From contig DDKB01000019.1 of assembly GCA_002339675.1 (NCBI GenBank), positions 62,001 through 126,000 on the forward strand: a DNA stretch of 64,000 nucleotides, in the 5' to 3' direction. A program made the position numbers and the translations under genes. The stretch is from Stutzerimonas stutzeri (lineage in GTDB: Bacteria; Pseudomonadota; Gammaproteobacteria; Pseudomonadales; Pseudomonadaceae). Position 1 is the first letter of the stretch. Each line of letters begins with the position of its first letter. The notes beneath the pieces are model-generated. The model was not told where the DNA came from. It worked only from the letters and a program-made list of their open reading frames with translations, and ran no database searches. This document shows, piece after piece, positions 44,373 to 57,281 of the stretch.

Positions 44373-44984
44373 TCAGCGCTTGTTCTGCAACGCGGTGCCG
44401 AGCACCTGCAGGTAGGCGACGAGAGCGTCCATCTCGGTTTTGCCCTTGACTGCTTCACCTGCCTTGGCGATGTCGTCTTCGGTGTAGGGCACGCCGACGG
44501 CGCGCAGCGCTTTCATCTTGCCGGCGGTGTCCTTTCCATCGAGGGTGCTTTCGACCAGCCAGGGGTAAGCCGGCATCTTCGACTCGGGCACCACGTTGCG
44601 CGGGTTGTACAGGTGCGCGCGGTGCCAGTCGTCGGAGTATCGGTTGCCGACCCGGGCCAGGTCCGGACCGGTGCGCTTGGAACCCCACAGGAAGGGGTGG
44701 TCGTAGACGCTTTCGCCGGCAACCGAGTAGTGGCCGTAGCGCTCGGTCTCGGCGCGGAACGGACGGATCATCTGCGAGTGGCAGCCAACGCAGCCTTCGC
44801 GGATGTACAGGTCTCGGCCTTCGAGCTGCAGTGCGGTGTAGGGCTTCATGCCTTCGACCGGCTCGTTGACCACGTCCTGGAAGAACAGCGGGACGATCTG
44901 GGTCAGGCCGCCGATACTCACCGCCAGCGCCATGAACAGGGTCAGCAGACCGACGTTCTTTTCGAGTATTTCGTGTTTCTTCAT
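44373..44984 (-). CDS. ccoO: cbb3 oxidase monoheme subunit CcoO (operon without ccoQ)
   Basis: The 203-residue membrane-anchored cytochrome has its heme c at C65/C68/H69 and the heme Met in ESKMPAYPW. Residues 60-145 match the copy at 40928 exactly; the last 58 residues carry many differences (for example STLDGKDTAGKMKALRA against NKLDGKHTGDKMVALRS). It starts 11 bases after the ccoN stop. Confidence 0.97.
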   Translation of the reverse strand: MKKHEILEKNVGLLTLFMALAVSIGGLTQIVPLFFQDVVNEPVEGMKPYTALQLEGRDLYIREGCVGCHSQMIRPFRAETERYGHYSVAGESVYDHPFLWGSKRTGPDLARVGNRYSDDWHRAHLYNPRNVVPESKMPAYPWLVESTLDGKDTAGKMKALRAVGVPYTEDDIAKAGEAVKGKTEMDALVAYLQVLGTALQNKR

Positions 44985-44995
44985 GGTCCGTTCCC

Positions 44996-46420
<1,425 letters not shown>

Positions 46421-46503
46421 GTATGGGCTTCCATCCACGGTAATGAGCATGTTTTTTTGGTGCGCTGAGCAGACATTTCTTTCATCAGAAAGCGGGGGCA
46501 AGG

Positions 46504-47202
46504 ATGGGCAATGGGCAACTGGCCGGTATTGACGCCGATCAATACTCGCAGGGCGGTGAAATTCCGTTCGTCAGGGCCGATCAGCCGCGCGGAGCGCCGG
46601 CTGCGAGCCTGATCCTGGCGCACGGTGCAGGGGCGCCGATGGACAGTCCGTTCATGCAGCGGATGACTGAATTGCTGGTGGCACGGGGCGTGGCGGTGTA
46701 CCGCTTCGAGTTCAGCTACATGGCTGCGCGACGAGGAGACGGGCGCAGGCGACCACCCGAACCGCAGGCCCGGCTATTGGCACAATGGCGCTCGGTGTAT
46801 CAGGCGGTGCGACAGCAAACCGCAGGCCCGCTGGCAATCGGCGGCAAGTCCATGGGCGGGCGCATGGCCAGCCTGCTGTGCGATGAATTGGGCGCCGATG
46901 CGCTGGTCTGCCTGGGCTATCCGTTCCATGCCGCGGGCAAGCAGGACAAGCCCCGTGTCGCGCACCTGGCCGGATTGCGAACCCGGACGCTGATCGTTCA
47001 GGGCGAACGCGATGCGCTGGGCAATCGCGAGACGGTTGCCGGTTACCGGCTGTCGCCAGCGATTACGATCGAATGGCTGGACGCTGCCGACCATGACCTC
47101 AAGCCTCTGAAACGCTCAGGCTTCAGCCATGACGAACATCTGGAGCGCGCCGCGGATCGAGTCGCCGCCTTTCTCTCGCAGCCGGACAGATCGTCGGAAT
47201 GA
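46504..47202 (+). CDS. Alpha/beta hydrolase of the KANL3/Tex30 family
   Basis: The 232-residue protein has LAHGAGAPMDSPFMQRM near residue 40, the nucleophile elbow GGKSMGGRMASLL near 116, the segment RTLIVQGERDALG near 161 with the acid, and the histidine in DAADHDLKPLK near 196. The substrate is unknown. It is divergent from the ccoNOP operon, as in P. aeruginosa. Its first codons overlap the Anr site for that operon (46529-46542); no other good in-frame start is available before residue 46. Confidence 0.85.
   Translation: MGNGQLAGIDADQYSQGGEIPFVRADQPRGAPAASLILAHGAGAPMDSPFMQRMTELLVARGVAVYRFEFSYMAARRGDGRRRPPEPQARLLAQWRSVYQAVRQQTAGPLAIGGKSMGGRMASLLCDELGADALVCLGYPFHAAGKQDKPRVAHLAGLRTRTLIVQGERDALGNRETVAGYRLSPAITIEWLDAADHDLKPLKRSGFSHDEHLERAADRVAAFLSQPDRSSE
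46529..46542 (-). promoter_or_regulatory. Perfect Anr/FNR site upstream of the ccoNOP operon
   Basis: On the minus strand the sequence is TTGATCGGCGTCAA, an exact TTGAT-N4-GTCAA match. Its centre is 115 bases from the ccoN start codon. A class II start would be near 46494, with the -10 position occupied by a poor hexamer (CATCCT), so strong dependence on the activator is likely. The site lies inside codons 9-13 of the divergent hydrolase gene. Confidence 0.75.
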
Positions 47203-47226
47203 CCTGCCCGGCCGGGCTCGTTCGCC

Positions 47227-48795
47227 TCAGCGGTTGAAGCGCTCGACCAGGCTGTACTGCGACTGAGCGGTCGCCGCCAGGTCCTCGGACAGCAGTGCCG
47301 AGCGCTGCGCATCGCCGGTGGTCTGGTCGGCGAGACGGGCAATGTTGCCGACGTTCTGGCTGATCTCGTCTGCCACGGCGCTTTGCTGCTCTGTGGCAGA
47401 GGCGATCTGAGCGGTCATGTCAATGATCCGCGCGACGGCTTCGCTGATGCCGATAAGCGCCTGGTCGGCATCGACGACGCGTTCGACCCCACGGCTCGCC
47501 TGCTCACGGCCCTGTTCGGTCGTATTCACCGCCTGTCGGGCCTGCTGCTGCAGCGTTTCGATCAGTTGATGGATCTGGCCGGTGGCGGCCGTGGTGCGCT
47601 GGGCCAGTTGCCGAACCTCATCGGCGACCACCGCGAAGCCGCGACCACTTTCTCCAGCGCGCGCAGCCTCAATGGCAGCGTTGAGGGCGAGCAGGTTGGT
47701 TTGGTCGGCGATGCTCTTGATCACGTCCACCACGCTGCCGATTTCATCGCTGTTCTGCGCCAGGGCGGCGACTGCATCGCCGGTTTCCGTGACGGCGCGT
47801 GCCAGCAGTTCGATCGCCTTGCGGGTTTCGGTGCTGATGCCCTGGCCGCGGGACGCCAGCTGGTTGGCCTGCTCGGTGGCCTCGGCCACGCGCGAGACAT
47901 TGCCGGCCACCTCCTGCGTCGTGGCGGCCATCTGGTTGATCGCCGTGGCGACCTGCTCGGTTTCATGATGCTGGCGCGCCAGGCCGTCCGAGCAGCTGTG
48001 CGCCAGCTCATCCGACCGCCTGGCCTGCTGCTGCAATTGCACAGCACTGTCCTGCAGACGGGTCAGGCAGGTCTTGAGCCGGGCGTGCTCGCTGAGCATC
48101 GCCATTTCCAGCCGTGCTTCGACACCGTGACTGCTGGTGTACATGGTGGCAATCAGCGGGTCGCTGGTGGATTGCTCCGCCAGGCTCAACAGCCGGCGCA
48201 TGCCGCGCATCTGCCAGTGACGGCCGAGCAGGCCGAGCGGCACCGACAGCGCTGCCGCCAAGGCAAAGCCACCCGCATGGTCGAAATACGCGCCAACCAA
48301 AAAGCCTGCCTGGCTGACAACGATGAAGGGCAGCCAGTTGGCGGCCACGGGTATCAGGCCGTCGCGTCGTGGCACGCCACTCTTGCCGCCGTTGAGCCGC
48401 GCGTAGAGCGATTCGGCCCGCTGCACCTGCTCCCGGGTGGGCTTGGTGCGTACCGATTCGTAACCGATCACCTGGCGCTGCATGTCCAGCACGGGCGTCA
48501 CATAGGCATTGACCCAATAGTGGTCGCCATCGGCGCGGCGGTTCTTGACGATCCCCATCCAGGGTTTGCCACCTTTTAAGGTGGTCCACATATGTTCAAA
48601 GACAGCCGATGGCACGTCGGGATGACGAATCAGGTTGTGCGGGGCCCCGATCAGGTCGTTGCGCTCGAAGCCACTGACCTCTGCGAAGATGTCGTTGCAG
48701 TAAGTGATCCTCCCTTTCAAGTCAGTGGTGGAGATCAGCCGTTGCTGGTCGGGAAACGCGTATTCGCGCTGGGTGACGGGCAAGTTTTTTCGCAT
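47227..48795 (-). CDS. aer: Aerotaxis receptor Aer
   Basis: The 522-residue protein has an N-terminal PAS domain (about residues 8-125, with STTDLKGRITYCNDIFAEVSGF and DGDHYWVNAYVTPV) expected to bind FAD and sense redox state, two short hydrophobic segments around 155-195 that anchor it, and a cytoplasmic methyl-accepting signalling domain with the hairpin NLLALNAAIEAARAGESGRGFAVVADEVR. ATG 48795 gives MRKNLPVTQREYAFP, the usual Aer start. It follows the cbb3 region, as in P. aeruginosa, where aer is Anr-controlled. Confidence 0.94.
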   Translation of the reverse strand: MRKNLPVTQREYAFPDQQRLISTTDLKGRITYCNDIFAEVSGFERNDLIGAPHNLIRHPDVPSAVFEHMWTTLKGGKPWMGIVKNRRADGDHYWVNAYVTPVLDMQRQVIGYESVRTKPTREQVQRAESLYARLNGGKSGVPRRDGLIPVAANWLPFIVVSQAGFLVGAYFDHAGGFALAAALSVPLGLLGRHWQMRGMRRLLSLAEQSTSDPLIATMYTSSHGVEARLEMAMLSEHARLKTCLTRLQDSAVQLQQQARRSDELAHSCSDGLARQHHETEQVATAINQMAATTQEVAGNVSRVAEATEQANQLASRGQGISTETRKAIELLARAVTETGDAVAALAQNSDEIGSVVDVIKSIADQTNLLALNAAIEAARAGESGRGFAVVADEVRQLAQRTTAATGQIHQLIETLQQQARQAVNTTEQGREQASRGVERVVDADQALIGISEAVARIIDMTAQIASATEQQSAVADEISQNVGNIARLADQTTGDAQRSALLSEDLAATAQSQYSLVERFNR

Positions 48796-48847
48796 GGGTA
48801 CGCCTGGCTTTCCAAGTGGCTGGACGCCACATTCATGATTCTGGAGC

Positions 48848-48894
48848 GGGTCTCGTGTGAGACCCATCACGCGATGATGTCAATTTGACGTCAA
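48848..48894. promoter_or_regulatory. Palindromes in the aer upstream region
   Basis: GGGTCTC-GTGT-GAGACCC (48848-48865) is a perfect 7-base-pair stem. Further upstream of aer, GTCAA-T-TTGAC (48879-48889) overlaps the perfect palindrome TTGACGTCAA (48885-48894). The half-sites resemble Anr half-sites, but the spacing is wrong for TTGAT-N4-GTCAA. They may form the aer operator and leader hairpin; function is unproven. Confidence 0.4.
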
Positions 48895-48954
48895 TCTAGT
48901 GACCATTCTGCTAGCCTACGTAACGGCTGGAAAGCAAAGGACTAAAGCCCGCGC

Positions 48955-48992
48955 GACAAAAAACCCGTTGCCGCACGAGCGGCAACGGGTTT
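48955..48992 (-). terminator. Rho-independent terminator of acnA
   Basis: Read on the minus strand, the 10-base-pair stem CCCGTTGCCG / CGGCAACGGG (48964-48973 with 48980-48989), loop of 6, is followed by a run of T residues (complement of the A-run at 48958-48963). The A/T flanks extend the stem to 13 pairs. It starts 18 bases past the acnA stop. Confidence 0.92.
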
Positions 48993-49009
48993 GGGTGACA
49001 CGCGGGCGA

Positions 49010-51685
<2,676 letters not shown>

Positions 51686-51965
51686 TCGTCTCTCCTTGCG
51701 TCCGTATGATCGGGCTGGCTGGGGTAGGGCGCGCTGGTTAGAAGTTAGTCCCAGGCGCTGCATTTCGCCACGCGGCAGGCCGGACAGAGCCGGCCGACAG
51801 GGGCGTCGTCGCGCCGGTGCCCGCAGCGCTGCCAGGCGGCGTCACGGTTTGAGCAACTGTTCACTGGACCGGAGCGACACGCCGCAGGTTCCCCCAGTCG
51901 GCTATCATGCGCCGCTTTGCCCGCGGCGTCTGGCGCAGACGCGCCGGCCATGAGGACAGGTACCG
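51686..51965. other. 280-base divergent gap between acnA and rlmM
   Basis: Promoters for both genes should lie here. A 76-codon minus-strand frame (51745-51975) with a cysteine-rich end is present, but it has no ribosome site I trust and would cover the promoter region, so I do not call it a gene. Confidence 0.4.
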
Positions 51966-53015
51966 ATGAACACATTGCTGCTGCACTGCCGGCCCGGCTT
52001 CGAGAATGAGGTCTGCGCCGAGATCAGCGACCAGGCGGCGCGAGTTGGCGTCGCCGGCTACGCCCGCGCCAAACCCGGCACGGCCTGTGCGGAATTCGTC
52101 TGCCACGACGCCGATGGTGCGGCGCGGCTGATGCAGGGCGTGCGTTTCGCCCGGTTGATCTTTGTCCGGCAGTGGGCGCGAGGCGAGTGGCTGGAACTGC
52201 CGGAAACCGATCGCATCGGCGTGCTGTTGGCGCGCCTGCAGGCCTGCCCGGTGCTCGGCAGCGTCTGGCTGGAGGTGCTGGACACCAACGACGGCAAGGA
52301 GCTGTCGAATTTCTGCCGCAAGTTCGAGGGGCCGCTGCACAAGGCCATGATCAAGGCCGGGCGACTCAAGGAAGGGCACAATGGGCCACGCTTGCTGTTG
52401 ACCTTCAAGAGCGGTCGCGAGGTGTTTCTCGGCCTTGCCGAAGCCGATAACAGTGCAATGTGGCCGATGGGCATTCCGCGTCTGAAATTTCCTCGCCAGG
52501 CGCCGAGCCGCTCGACGCTCAAGCTGGAAGAAGCCTGGCACCATTTCATTTCCCGCGATCAGTGGGACACGCGACTGGCCGCGGGGATGACCGCCGTGGA
52601 TCTGGGCGCCTCGCCCGGTGGCTGGACCTGGCAGTTGGTCAACCGCGACATCGAGGTCATGGCCGTGGACAACGGGCCAATCAACGAAGCGCTGCTGGAG
52701 TCCGGCCTGGTCGGCCATTACCGCGCCGACGGCTTCGCCTTTCGGCCAAAGCGCCCGGTGGACTGGATGGTCTGCGACATCGTCGAGAAACCGGCGAAAA
52801 ATGCCGCGCTGCTGGAAACCTGGATCGGCGAAGGGTTGTGCCGCGAGGCGGTGGTCAACCTCAAGCTGCCGATGAAACAGCGTTATGCCGAGGTGAAGCG
52901 CCTGCTGGAACGCATCGCCGACGGGCTTGCCGAACGAGGGGTGAAGGCGAGCATCGGCTGCAAGCAGCTGTACCACGACCGCGAGGAAGTCACCTGCCAC
53001 CTGCGGCGCCAGTGA
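51966..53015 (+). CDS. rlmM: 23S rRNA 2'-O-ribose C2498 methyltransferase
   Basis: The 349-residue protein has an N-terminal THUMP-like region (LLHCRPGFENEVCAEISDQ) and a Rossmann methyltransferase domain with VDLGASPGGWTWQLVNR near residue 208, then MVCDIVEKP and VVNLKLPMKQR, matching the K-D-K-E catalytic tetrad of 2'-O-methyltransferases. It modifies C2498 of 23S rRNA. ATG 51966, with AGGA 8 bases upstream. tusA follows. Confidence 0.95.
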   Translation: MNTLLLHCRPGFENEVCAEISDQAARVGVAGYARAKPGTACAEFVCHDADGAARLMQGVRFARLIFVRQWARGEWLELPETDRIGVLLARLQACPVLGSVWLEVLDTNDGKELSNFCRKFEGPLHKAMIKAGRLKEGHNGPRLLLTFKSGREVFLGLAEADNSAMWPMGIPRLKFPRQAPSRSTLKLEEAWHHFISRDQWDTRLAAGMTAVDLGASPGGWTWQLVNRDIEVMAVDNGPINEALLESGLVGHYRADGFAFRPKRPVDWMVCDIVEKPAKNAALLETWIGEGLCREAVVNLKLPMKQRYAEVKRLLERIADGLAERGVKASIGCKQLYHDREEVTCHLRRQ

Positions 53016-53078
53016 GGCGAGACGCGTGACCGCCCGATCCGCCTGAGCCACAATGCCGACCCGAACGAGGAGCCTGCG

Positions 53079-53330
53079 ATGCCCCATTCTGCTGAACTGA
53101 CTGCCGACGCGGTGCTCGACGCCAGCGGCCTGAACTGTCCCGAGCCGGTGATGATGCTGCACAACAAGGTGCGCGGACTGGGCGCTGGCGAGCTGCTCAA
53201 GGTCATCGCGACCGACCCGTCGACGCAGCGCGACATCCCCAAGTTCTGCGTGTTTCTCGGCCACGAGCTCATCCAGCAGCACGCTGGCGACGGCACCTAC
53301 CTGTACTGGATTCGCAAGAAAGCCGACTGA
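53079..53330 (+). CDS. tusA: Sulfur carrier protein TusA
   Basis: The 83-residue protein has the TusA signature LDASGLNCPEPVMMLHNKVR, with the sulfur-accepting C20, and IATDPSTQRDIPKFCVFLGHEL. It relays sulfur from cysteine desulfurase for tRNA 2-thiouridine synthesis. AGGAG precedes ATG 53079 by 7 bases. It lies 63 bases after rlmM, on the same strand. Confidence 0.96.
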   Translation: MPHSAELTADAVLDASGLNCPEPVMMLHNKVRGLGAGELLKVIATDPSTQRDIPKFCVFLGHELIQQHAGDGTYLYWIRKKAD

Positions 53331-53353
53331 GCGCCACGCGGCCAGTTGCCCGT

Positions 53354-53713
53354 TCAGACACAGGGCGGCAGGAAAGCCAGCTGCAGCCCGATGAAAAACG
53401 TCGCCAGCGCCGCGATGAAATGGATCCCTGATGCGACCTTGGTGACGAACACCTGGCGCTCGTTCAGGTCATGTGGTGGGCGTGAGAGTTTCCATGCGCG
53501 GCGGCCAAGCCAGAGCAGCGCGCCGACGACCACCAGCGTGCCGGCGGCAAAGCTGATGTTCAGCCAGTTGAAGACGCCCTTGTCCGGATCTGGCGGCGCT
53601 ATGGCGCAGACCACAGCGTGCGAGCCATACATGGTGGCGAACCAGACGCTCCAGATAGCCAGCCCGAACGGAATCTGCATCGGGTGAAAGATCGAGGTGC
53701 GGCGATAGTCCAT
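53354..53713 (-). CDS. Small membrane protein of the caa3 oxidase operon
   Basis: The 119-residue protein has three predicted membrane spans (about residues 15-38, 53-70 and 92-113) and a WLGRRAWKLSRPPHD loop. Its start overlaps the stop of the fused ctaD-ctaE gene by one base (coordinates 53711-53715), so it is the last gene of that operon. I do not recognise the family; the size and position suggest an accessory or subunit IV-like component. Confidence 0.7.
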   Translation of the reverse strand: MDYRRTSIFHPMQIPFGLAIWSVWFATMYGSHAVVCAIAPPDPDKGVFNWLNISFAAGTLVVVGALLWLGRRAWKLSRPPHDLNERQVFVTKVASGIHFIAALATFFIGLQLAFLPPCV

Positions 53714-56244
53714 CAGATACCTCCCAACGCCGGTGGCAGCAGGACCACGGCGGCGTACGCGCTCCAGACCACCGCCAGGTTGTAGTACCAGAGCTGCTCG
53801 ACGACCACGACTTCATAGGGGGCCTTGTCGCCGACATAGCCGTAGCGAACGCGCAGCGCCTGCAGCAGGGTGAGAATGGTCGCCAAGCCGCAGTGGATCA
53901 GGGCGTAGGCCAGGATGACGAAGATCACCGCATCGTGCGCCGTGGCGGTGACCCGCAGGTTGGCACTCAGCAGCACCCAGAGCAGGGCGGCCCACTGCAC
54001 CGTGCCAATGACTGCGACAGCGGCCAGGTTGAGCAACAGGCGACCGCCATCGCCCCGGCGCAGCCGCGCCGGAAGCAGCCGCATCCAGTAGGTCCCGACA
54101 CTGATGAGTACCGCACTGACAAGCAACAGCCATCCCTTGAGTTCCGATTGCGGCGGCACCTGCCATTGCGGCGATACCGTCCACAGATAAAACCAGCCGA
54201 ACAACAGGGAAAGGTACATGGTGCCGTTGGCCAGCAGCGTCACGCCCATGCCCCAGAGTCCGGGGCCGTCAAAGGTGCGCGAATGCAGCGGCGGTTCGTC
54301 CGGCTGGGTGCGCGCGTCAGGCGCGGCGGCCGGGTGCGCGCCGTTCTCCCAGGACCAGCGGAACAGCACGACAAGCGTTGCCACGCTGGCGATCAGCGCC
54401 AGCAGATAAACCTTGTTCAGCAGGCTCAGGCACAGTACTGCCAGGAACACGGCAGCCACAAAGGGCCACCAGCTGTTGCCGGGCAAGTGAATGATCTCGC
54501 GCCCTTCGCCGGTCAGTGGATCGGAGCCCCAGGTTTCGCGGCGGCCATGATCGATGGTGGTCAGGGCGTGTTCGGCGCGCGCTATGCTGTTCGGCAGATC
54601 GGGGTCCTGCCAGAGCGGATGCCGGGTGGTGACGTCCGGCAGGCTGACGAAGTTGTACGGGCTTGGCGGCAGCGCGGTCGCCCATTCCAGGGTATCGGCG
54701 TTCCACGGGTTGGTCTTGGCAGGCTGGCCGAAGCGGAAGTGCAGGATGATGTCCAGCAGCACGGTGCCGATGCCGATCGCCATGATGAAACTGCCGATCG
54801 ACGAGATCAGGTTCGGCAAGTCCCAGCCCAACCCGCTGTCATAGGTGTAGACGCGCCGCGGCATGCCCATCAGGCCGGTCCAGTGCATGATCAGGAAGGT
54901 GGTGTTGAAACCGATGAACACCAACCAGAAGCCCCAGCGCCCTAGGCGCACCGAGGGCATGCGCCCGGAAAAGTGCGGCAGCCAGTAATACAGCCCGGCC
55001 ATTAGCGGGAAGAACATGCCGCCGACCAGCACGTAATGCATGTGCGCAACGACGAAATAGGTGTCGTGGACCTGCCAGTCGAAGGGCACCAGGGCGACCA
55101 TCACGCCGGTCAGGCCGCCGCAGACGAAGACGATCAGAAAGCCCACCAGCCAGAGCATTGGCACGTGGTAGACCGGTTTGCCCAGCCAGAGCGTGGAGAT
55201 CCAGGCGAATATCTGCACGCCCGTTGGAATCGCGACCAGCATGCTCGCCGCGGAAAAGAAGCCCAGCGCCAGCGCCGGAATGCCGACGGTGAACATGTGG
55301 TGGACCCACAGCCCGAAGCTGAGAAACCCGGTGGTCAGCACGCCGAGCACCACCCAGCGATAGCCCACCAGCGGGCGCTGGCAGAACACCGGCAACAGCG
55401 TCGAGACGATCCCCGCACCCGGTAGGAAGATGATGTAGACCTCGGGGTGGCCGAACAGCCAGAACAGGTGCTGCCAGAGCACCGGGTCGCCGCCCTTGGC
55501 AGTGTCGAAGAAGGGCAACCCGGCCGCGCGCTCGAGCTCCAGCAGGATGCTGCCAAGGATCAGCGGCGGGAAACCGAAGACGATCATCAGCGCCATCACC
55601 AGGATGTACCAGGCGTACAGCGGCATCTGGTGCAGCGCCATGCCACGAGTGCGGGTACGCAGGATCGAGACGACCAGCTCCACCCCGGCACTCACGGCGG
55701 AAATCTCCACGAAGGTGATGCCCAGCAGCCAGAAGTCCGAGTTCACGCCCGGCATGTGCGAGGAACTGGACAGCGGCGTGTACATGAACCAGCCGGCCTT
55801 CGGTGCGACGCCGAGGAACACGCTGGAGAGCAGGATGATGCCGCCGAACAGGTAGCAGAAGTAACCAAGCGACGAGAGCCGCGGAAAGATCAGGTCGCGC
55901 GCGCCGATCATCTTCGGGATCAGGTAGACCGCCAGGCCCTCCATCATCGGCACGGCAAACAGGAACATCATCACCGAGCCATGCATGGTGAAGACCTGGT
56001 TGTACACCTCCGGCTCCATCAGCACGTAACCGGGCATCGCCAGCTGGGTGCGGATCAGCATGGCCATGAGGCCGCCGATGAGGAAGAACACGCCGCCGGT
56101 GATCAGGAAGCGCAGGCCGATGCTGGTGTGATTGACGATGGTCAGCGCTCGCCAGCCGCGCGGGTTGCCCCAGACCTCGTTGAACTGGTCGTGTAACTGG
56201 TCCGGGTCGGTGCAGGGGGCAGTGTCCCTGATGGTTGGATTCAT
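53713..56244 (-). CDS. ctaD: Cytochrome c oxidase subunits I and III, fused
   Basis: The 843-residue protein joins two oxidase subunits. Subunit I occupies about residues 1-565, with the CuB and heme ligands in WLFGHPEVYI, FGLWVHHMFTVG and VVAHMHYVLVGG and the entry motif TMHGSVMMFLF. A hydrophilic linker near 565-610 and a span pair lead to a subunit III domain (about 660-843, with LWGMGVTLLANGTMYLSLLFGWFYLW). The ATG overlaps the ctaC stop by 4 bases. It is the catalytic core of a caa3-type oxidase in the inner membrane. Confidence 0.95.
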   Translation of the reverse strand: MNPTIRDTAPCTDPDQLHDQFNEVWGNPRGWRALTIVNHTSIGLRFLITGGVFFLIGGLMAMLIRTQLAMPGYVLMEPEVYNQVFTMHGSVMMFLFAVPMMEGLAVYLIPKMIGARDLIFPRLSSLGYFCYLFGGIILLSSVFLGVAPKAGWFMYTPLSSSSHMPGVNSDFWLLGITFVEISAVSAGVELVVSILRTRTRGMALHQMPLYAWYILVMALMIVFGFPPLILGSILLELERAAGLPFFDTAKGGDPVLWQHLFWLFGHPEVYIIFLPGAGIVSTLLPVFCQRPLVGYRWVVLGVLTTGFLSFGLWVHHMFTVGIPALALGFFSAASMLVAIPTGVQIFAWISTLWLGKPVYHVPMLWLVGFLIVFVCGGLTGVMVALVPFDWQVHDTYFVVAHMHYVLVGGMFFPLMAGLYYWLPHFSGRMPSVRLGRWGFWLVFIGFNTTFLIMHWTGLMGMPRRVYTYDSGLGWDLPNLISSIGSFIMAIGIGTVLLDIILHFRFGQPAKTNPWNADTLEWATALPPSPYNFVSLPDVTTRHPLWQDPDLPNSIARAEHALTTIDHGRRETWGSDPLTGEGREIIHLPGNSWWPFVAAVFLAVLCLSLLNKVYLLALIASVATLVVLFRWSWENGAHPAAAPDARTQPDEPPLHSRTFDGPGLWGMGVTLLANGTMYLSLLFGWFYLWTVSPQWQVPPQSELKGWLLLVSAVLISVGTYWMRLLPARLRRGDGGRLLLNLAAVAVIGTVQWAALLWVLLSANLRVTATAHDAVIFVILAYALIHCGLATILTLLQALRVRYGYVGDKAPYEVVVVEQLWYYNLAVVWSAYAAVVLLPPALGGI

Positions 56245-57251
56245 GGGGCGAGCGTCTCCAGCCAGGCGGCGATCTGGTCGAGCGTTTGCGGGGGGATGTC
56301 ATCGTGGGCGGGCATGCCGTTACCGAACTTGAGGGTCTTGTGCTCGCGCAGCCAGCGGCGCAGACCTTCGCGGTCGTTGTCGATGACGCCGGCGCCCAGG
56401 CTCGGTCGTGTGGCCAGGTCCGACAGGTCGGGCGCGCGCTCGCCGTCAGTGATGCCGGCGACCCGGTGGCACTGCCCGCAGCGCGCGGCGAATATCTGGC
56501 CGGCCTGCCCCTCGGCGGGCCGGTCGTAGGCGAGCCCTTGGCGTGCGGCGGTCCATGCCTCGAACGCGGCAGGGGGCTGCGCCTCGACGTGCAGCTTCAT
56601 ACGGGCATGCTGCAAGCCGCAGAACTCGGAGCATTGGCCGTAGTAAACGCCCGGTTGCCCGGCCTCAAGCCGGATCACGTTGGTGCGCCCTGGCAGCATG
56701 TCCATCTTGCCGCCCAGGCGCGGTACCCAAAATGAATGAATGACGTCAGCGCTGGTGACTTCCACGTCGATCAACCGTCCGGCCGGGATGATCAGCTGGT
56801 TGGCGGTGGTTACGCCGCTGTCGGGGTAGTGGACTTCCCACCACCATTGATGCCCGGTGACCTGCACGCGCAGCGGCTGCTCGCCGGTAACCGGCAGGGG
56901 CAACATGCTGCGCCCGGTGGGAATGCCGAAGATCAGCAGCACGATGATGCTCAGGCTGGGCAGCACGATGCCGCCGCCGATGACCCAGCGGCGGTTGATC
57001 TTGTCGGCGTCCTGCTCGTTGGTTTCTCGCGGCTTGCGGGCCAGCGCATAGATCCAGATCGCGCTGACTGCGACCAGCACCAGCGTGGCAAACGCAAACA
57101 TGCCCCACCAGACGTTCGCCACCTGCTGCGCCATCGGACTGGCTGGGTCGAGTGCGGACAGCGGACCACCGCAGGCGCTCAGCAAAGGAACTGCCAGCGC
57201 CATGGCGGTCCATTTCAAGAGGCTGCCGGTCCGTCTTGAACGGTGCGCCAT
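56241..57251 (-). CDS. ctaC: Cytochrome c oxidase subunit II with C-terminal cytochrome c
   Basis: The 336-residue lipoprotein (lipobox LLSAC, C27) has two membrane spans (about 43-70 and 89-110), the tryptophan-rich HQWWWEVHYP and a CuA site (H172, C207, C211, H215, M218). A fused cytochrome c domain follows with CGQCH at 258-262 and a distal Met in GNGMPAHDD. The fused cytochrome marks the caa3 type. The start is ATG 57251. The gene is divergent from, and separated by 30 bases from, a DUF2231 gene. Confidence 0.95.
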   Translation of the reverse strand: MAHRSRRTGSLLKWTAMALAVPLLSACGGPLSALDPASPMAQQVANVWWGMFAFATLVLVAVSAIWIYALARKPRETNEQDADKINRRWVIGGGIVLPSLSIIVLLIFGIPTGRSMLPLPVTGEQPLRVQVTGHQWWWEVHYPDSGVTTANQLIIPAGRLIDVEVTSADVIHSFWVPRLGGKMDMLPGRTNVIRLEAGQPGVYYGQCSEFCGLQHARMKLHVEAQPPAAFEAWTAARQGLAYDRPAEGQAGQIFAARCGQCHRVAGITDGERAPDLSDLATRPSLGAGVIDNDREGLRRWLREHKTLKFGNGMPAHDDIPPQTLDQIAAWLETLAP

Positions 57252-57281
57252 CCCTTTCCCTGCCTGCCGCTGGAGCACCGA

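Noticed and set aside
51745..51975. 76-codon minus-strand frame ending in a cysteine-rich segment (CPACRVAKC)
   Set aside because: It would begin inside rlmM, has no trusted ribosome site and fills the acnA/rlmM promoter region. The cysteine pattern is suggestive but matches no family I know; conservation in relatives would be needed.
54839..56302. 487-codon open frame in another minus-strand frame within ctaD
   Set aside because: The ctaD frame carries all oxidase motifs; the alternative is rich in Arg, Pro and His, as expected from a shifted GC-rich frame.
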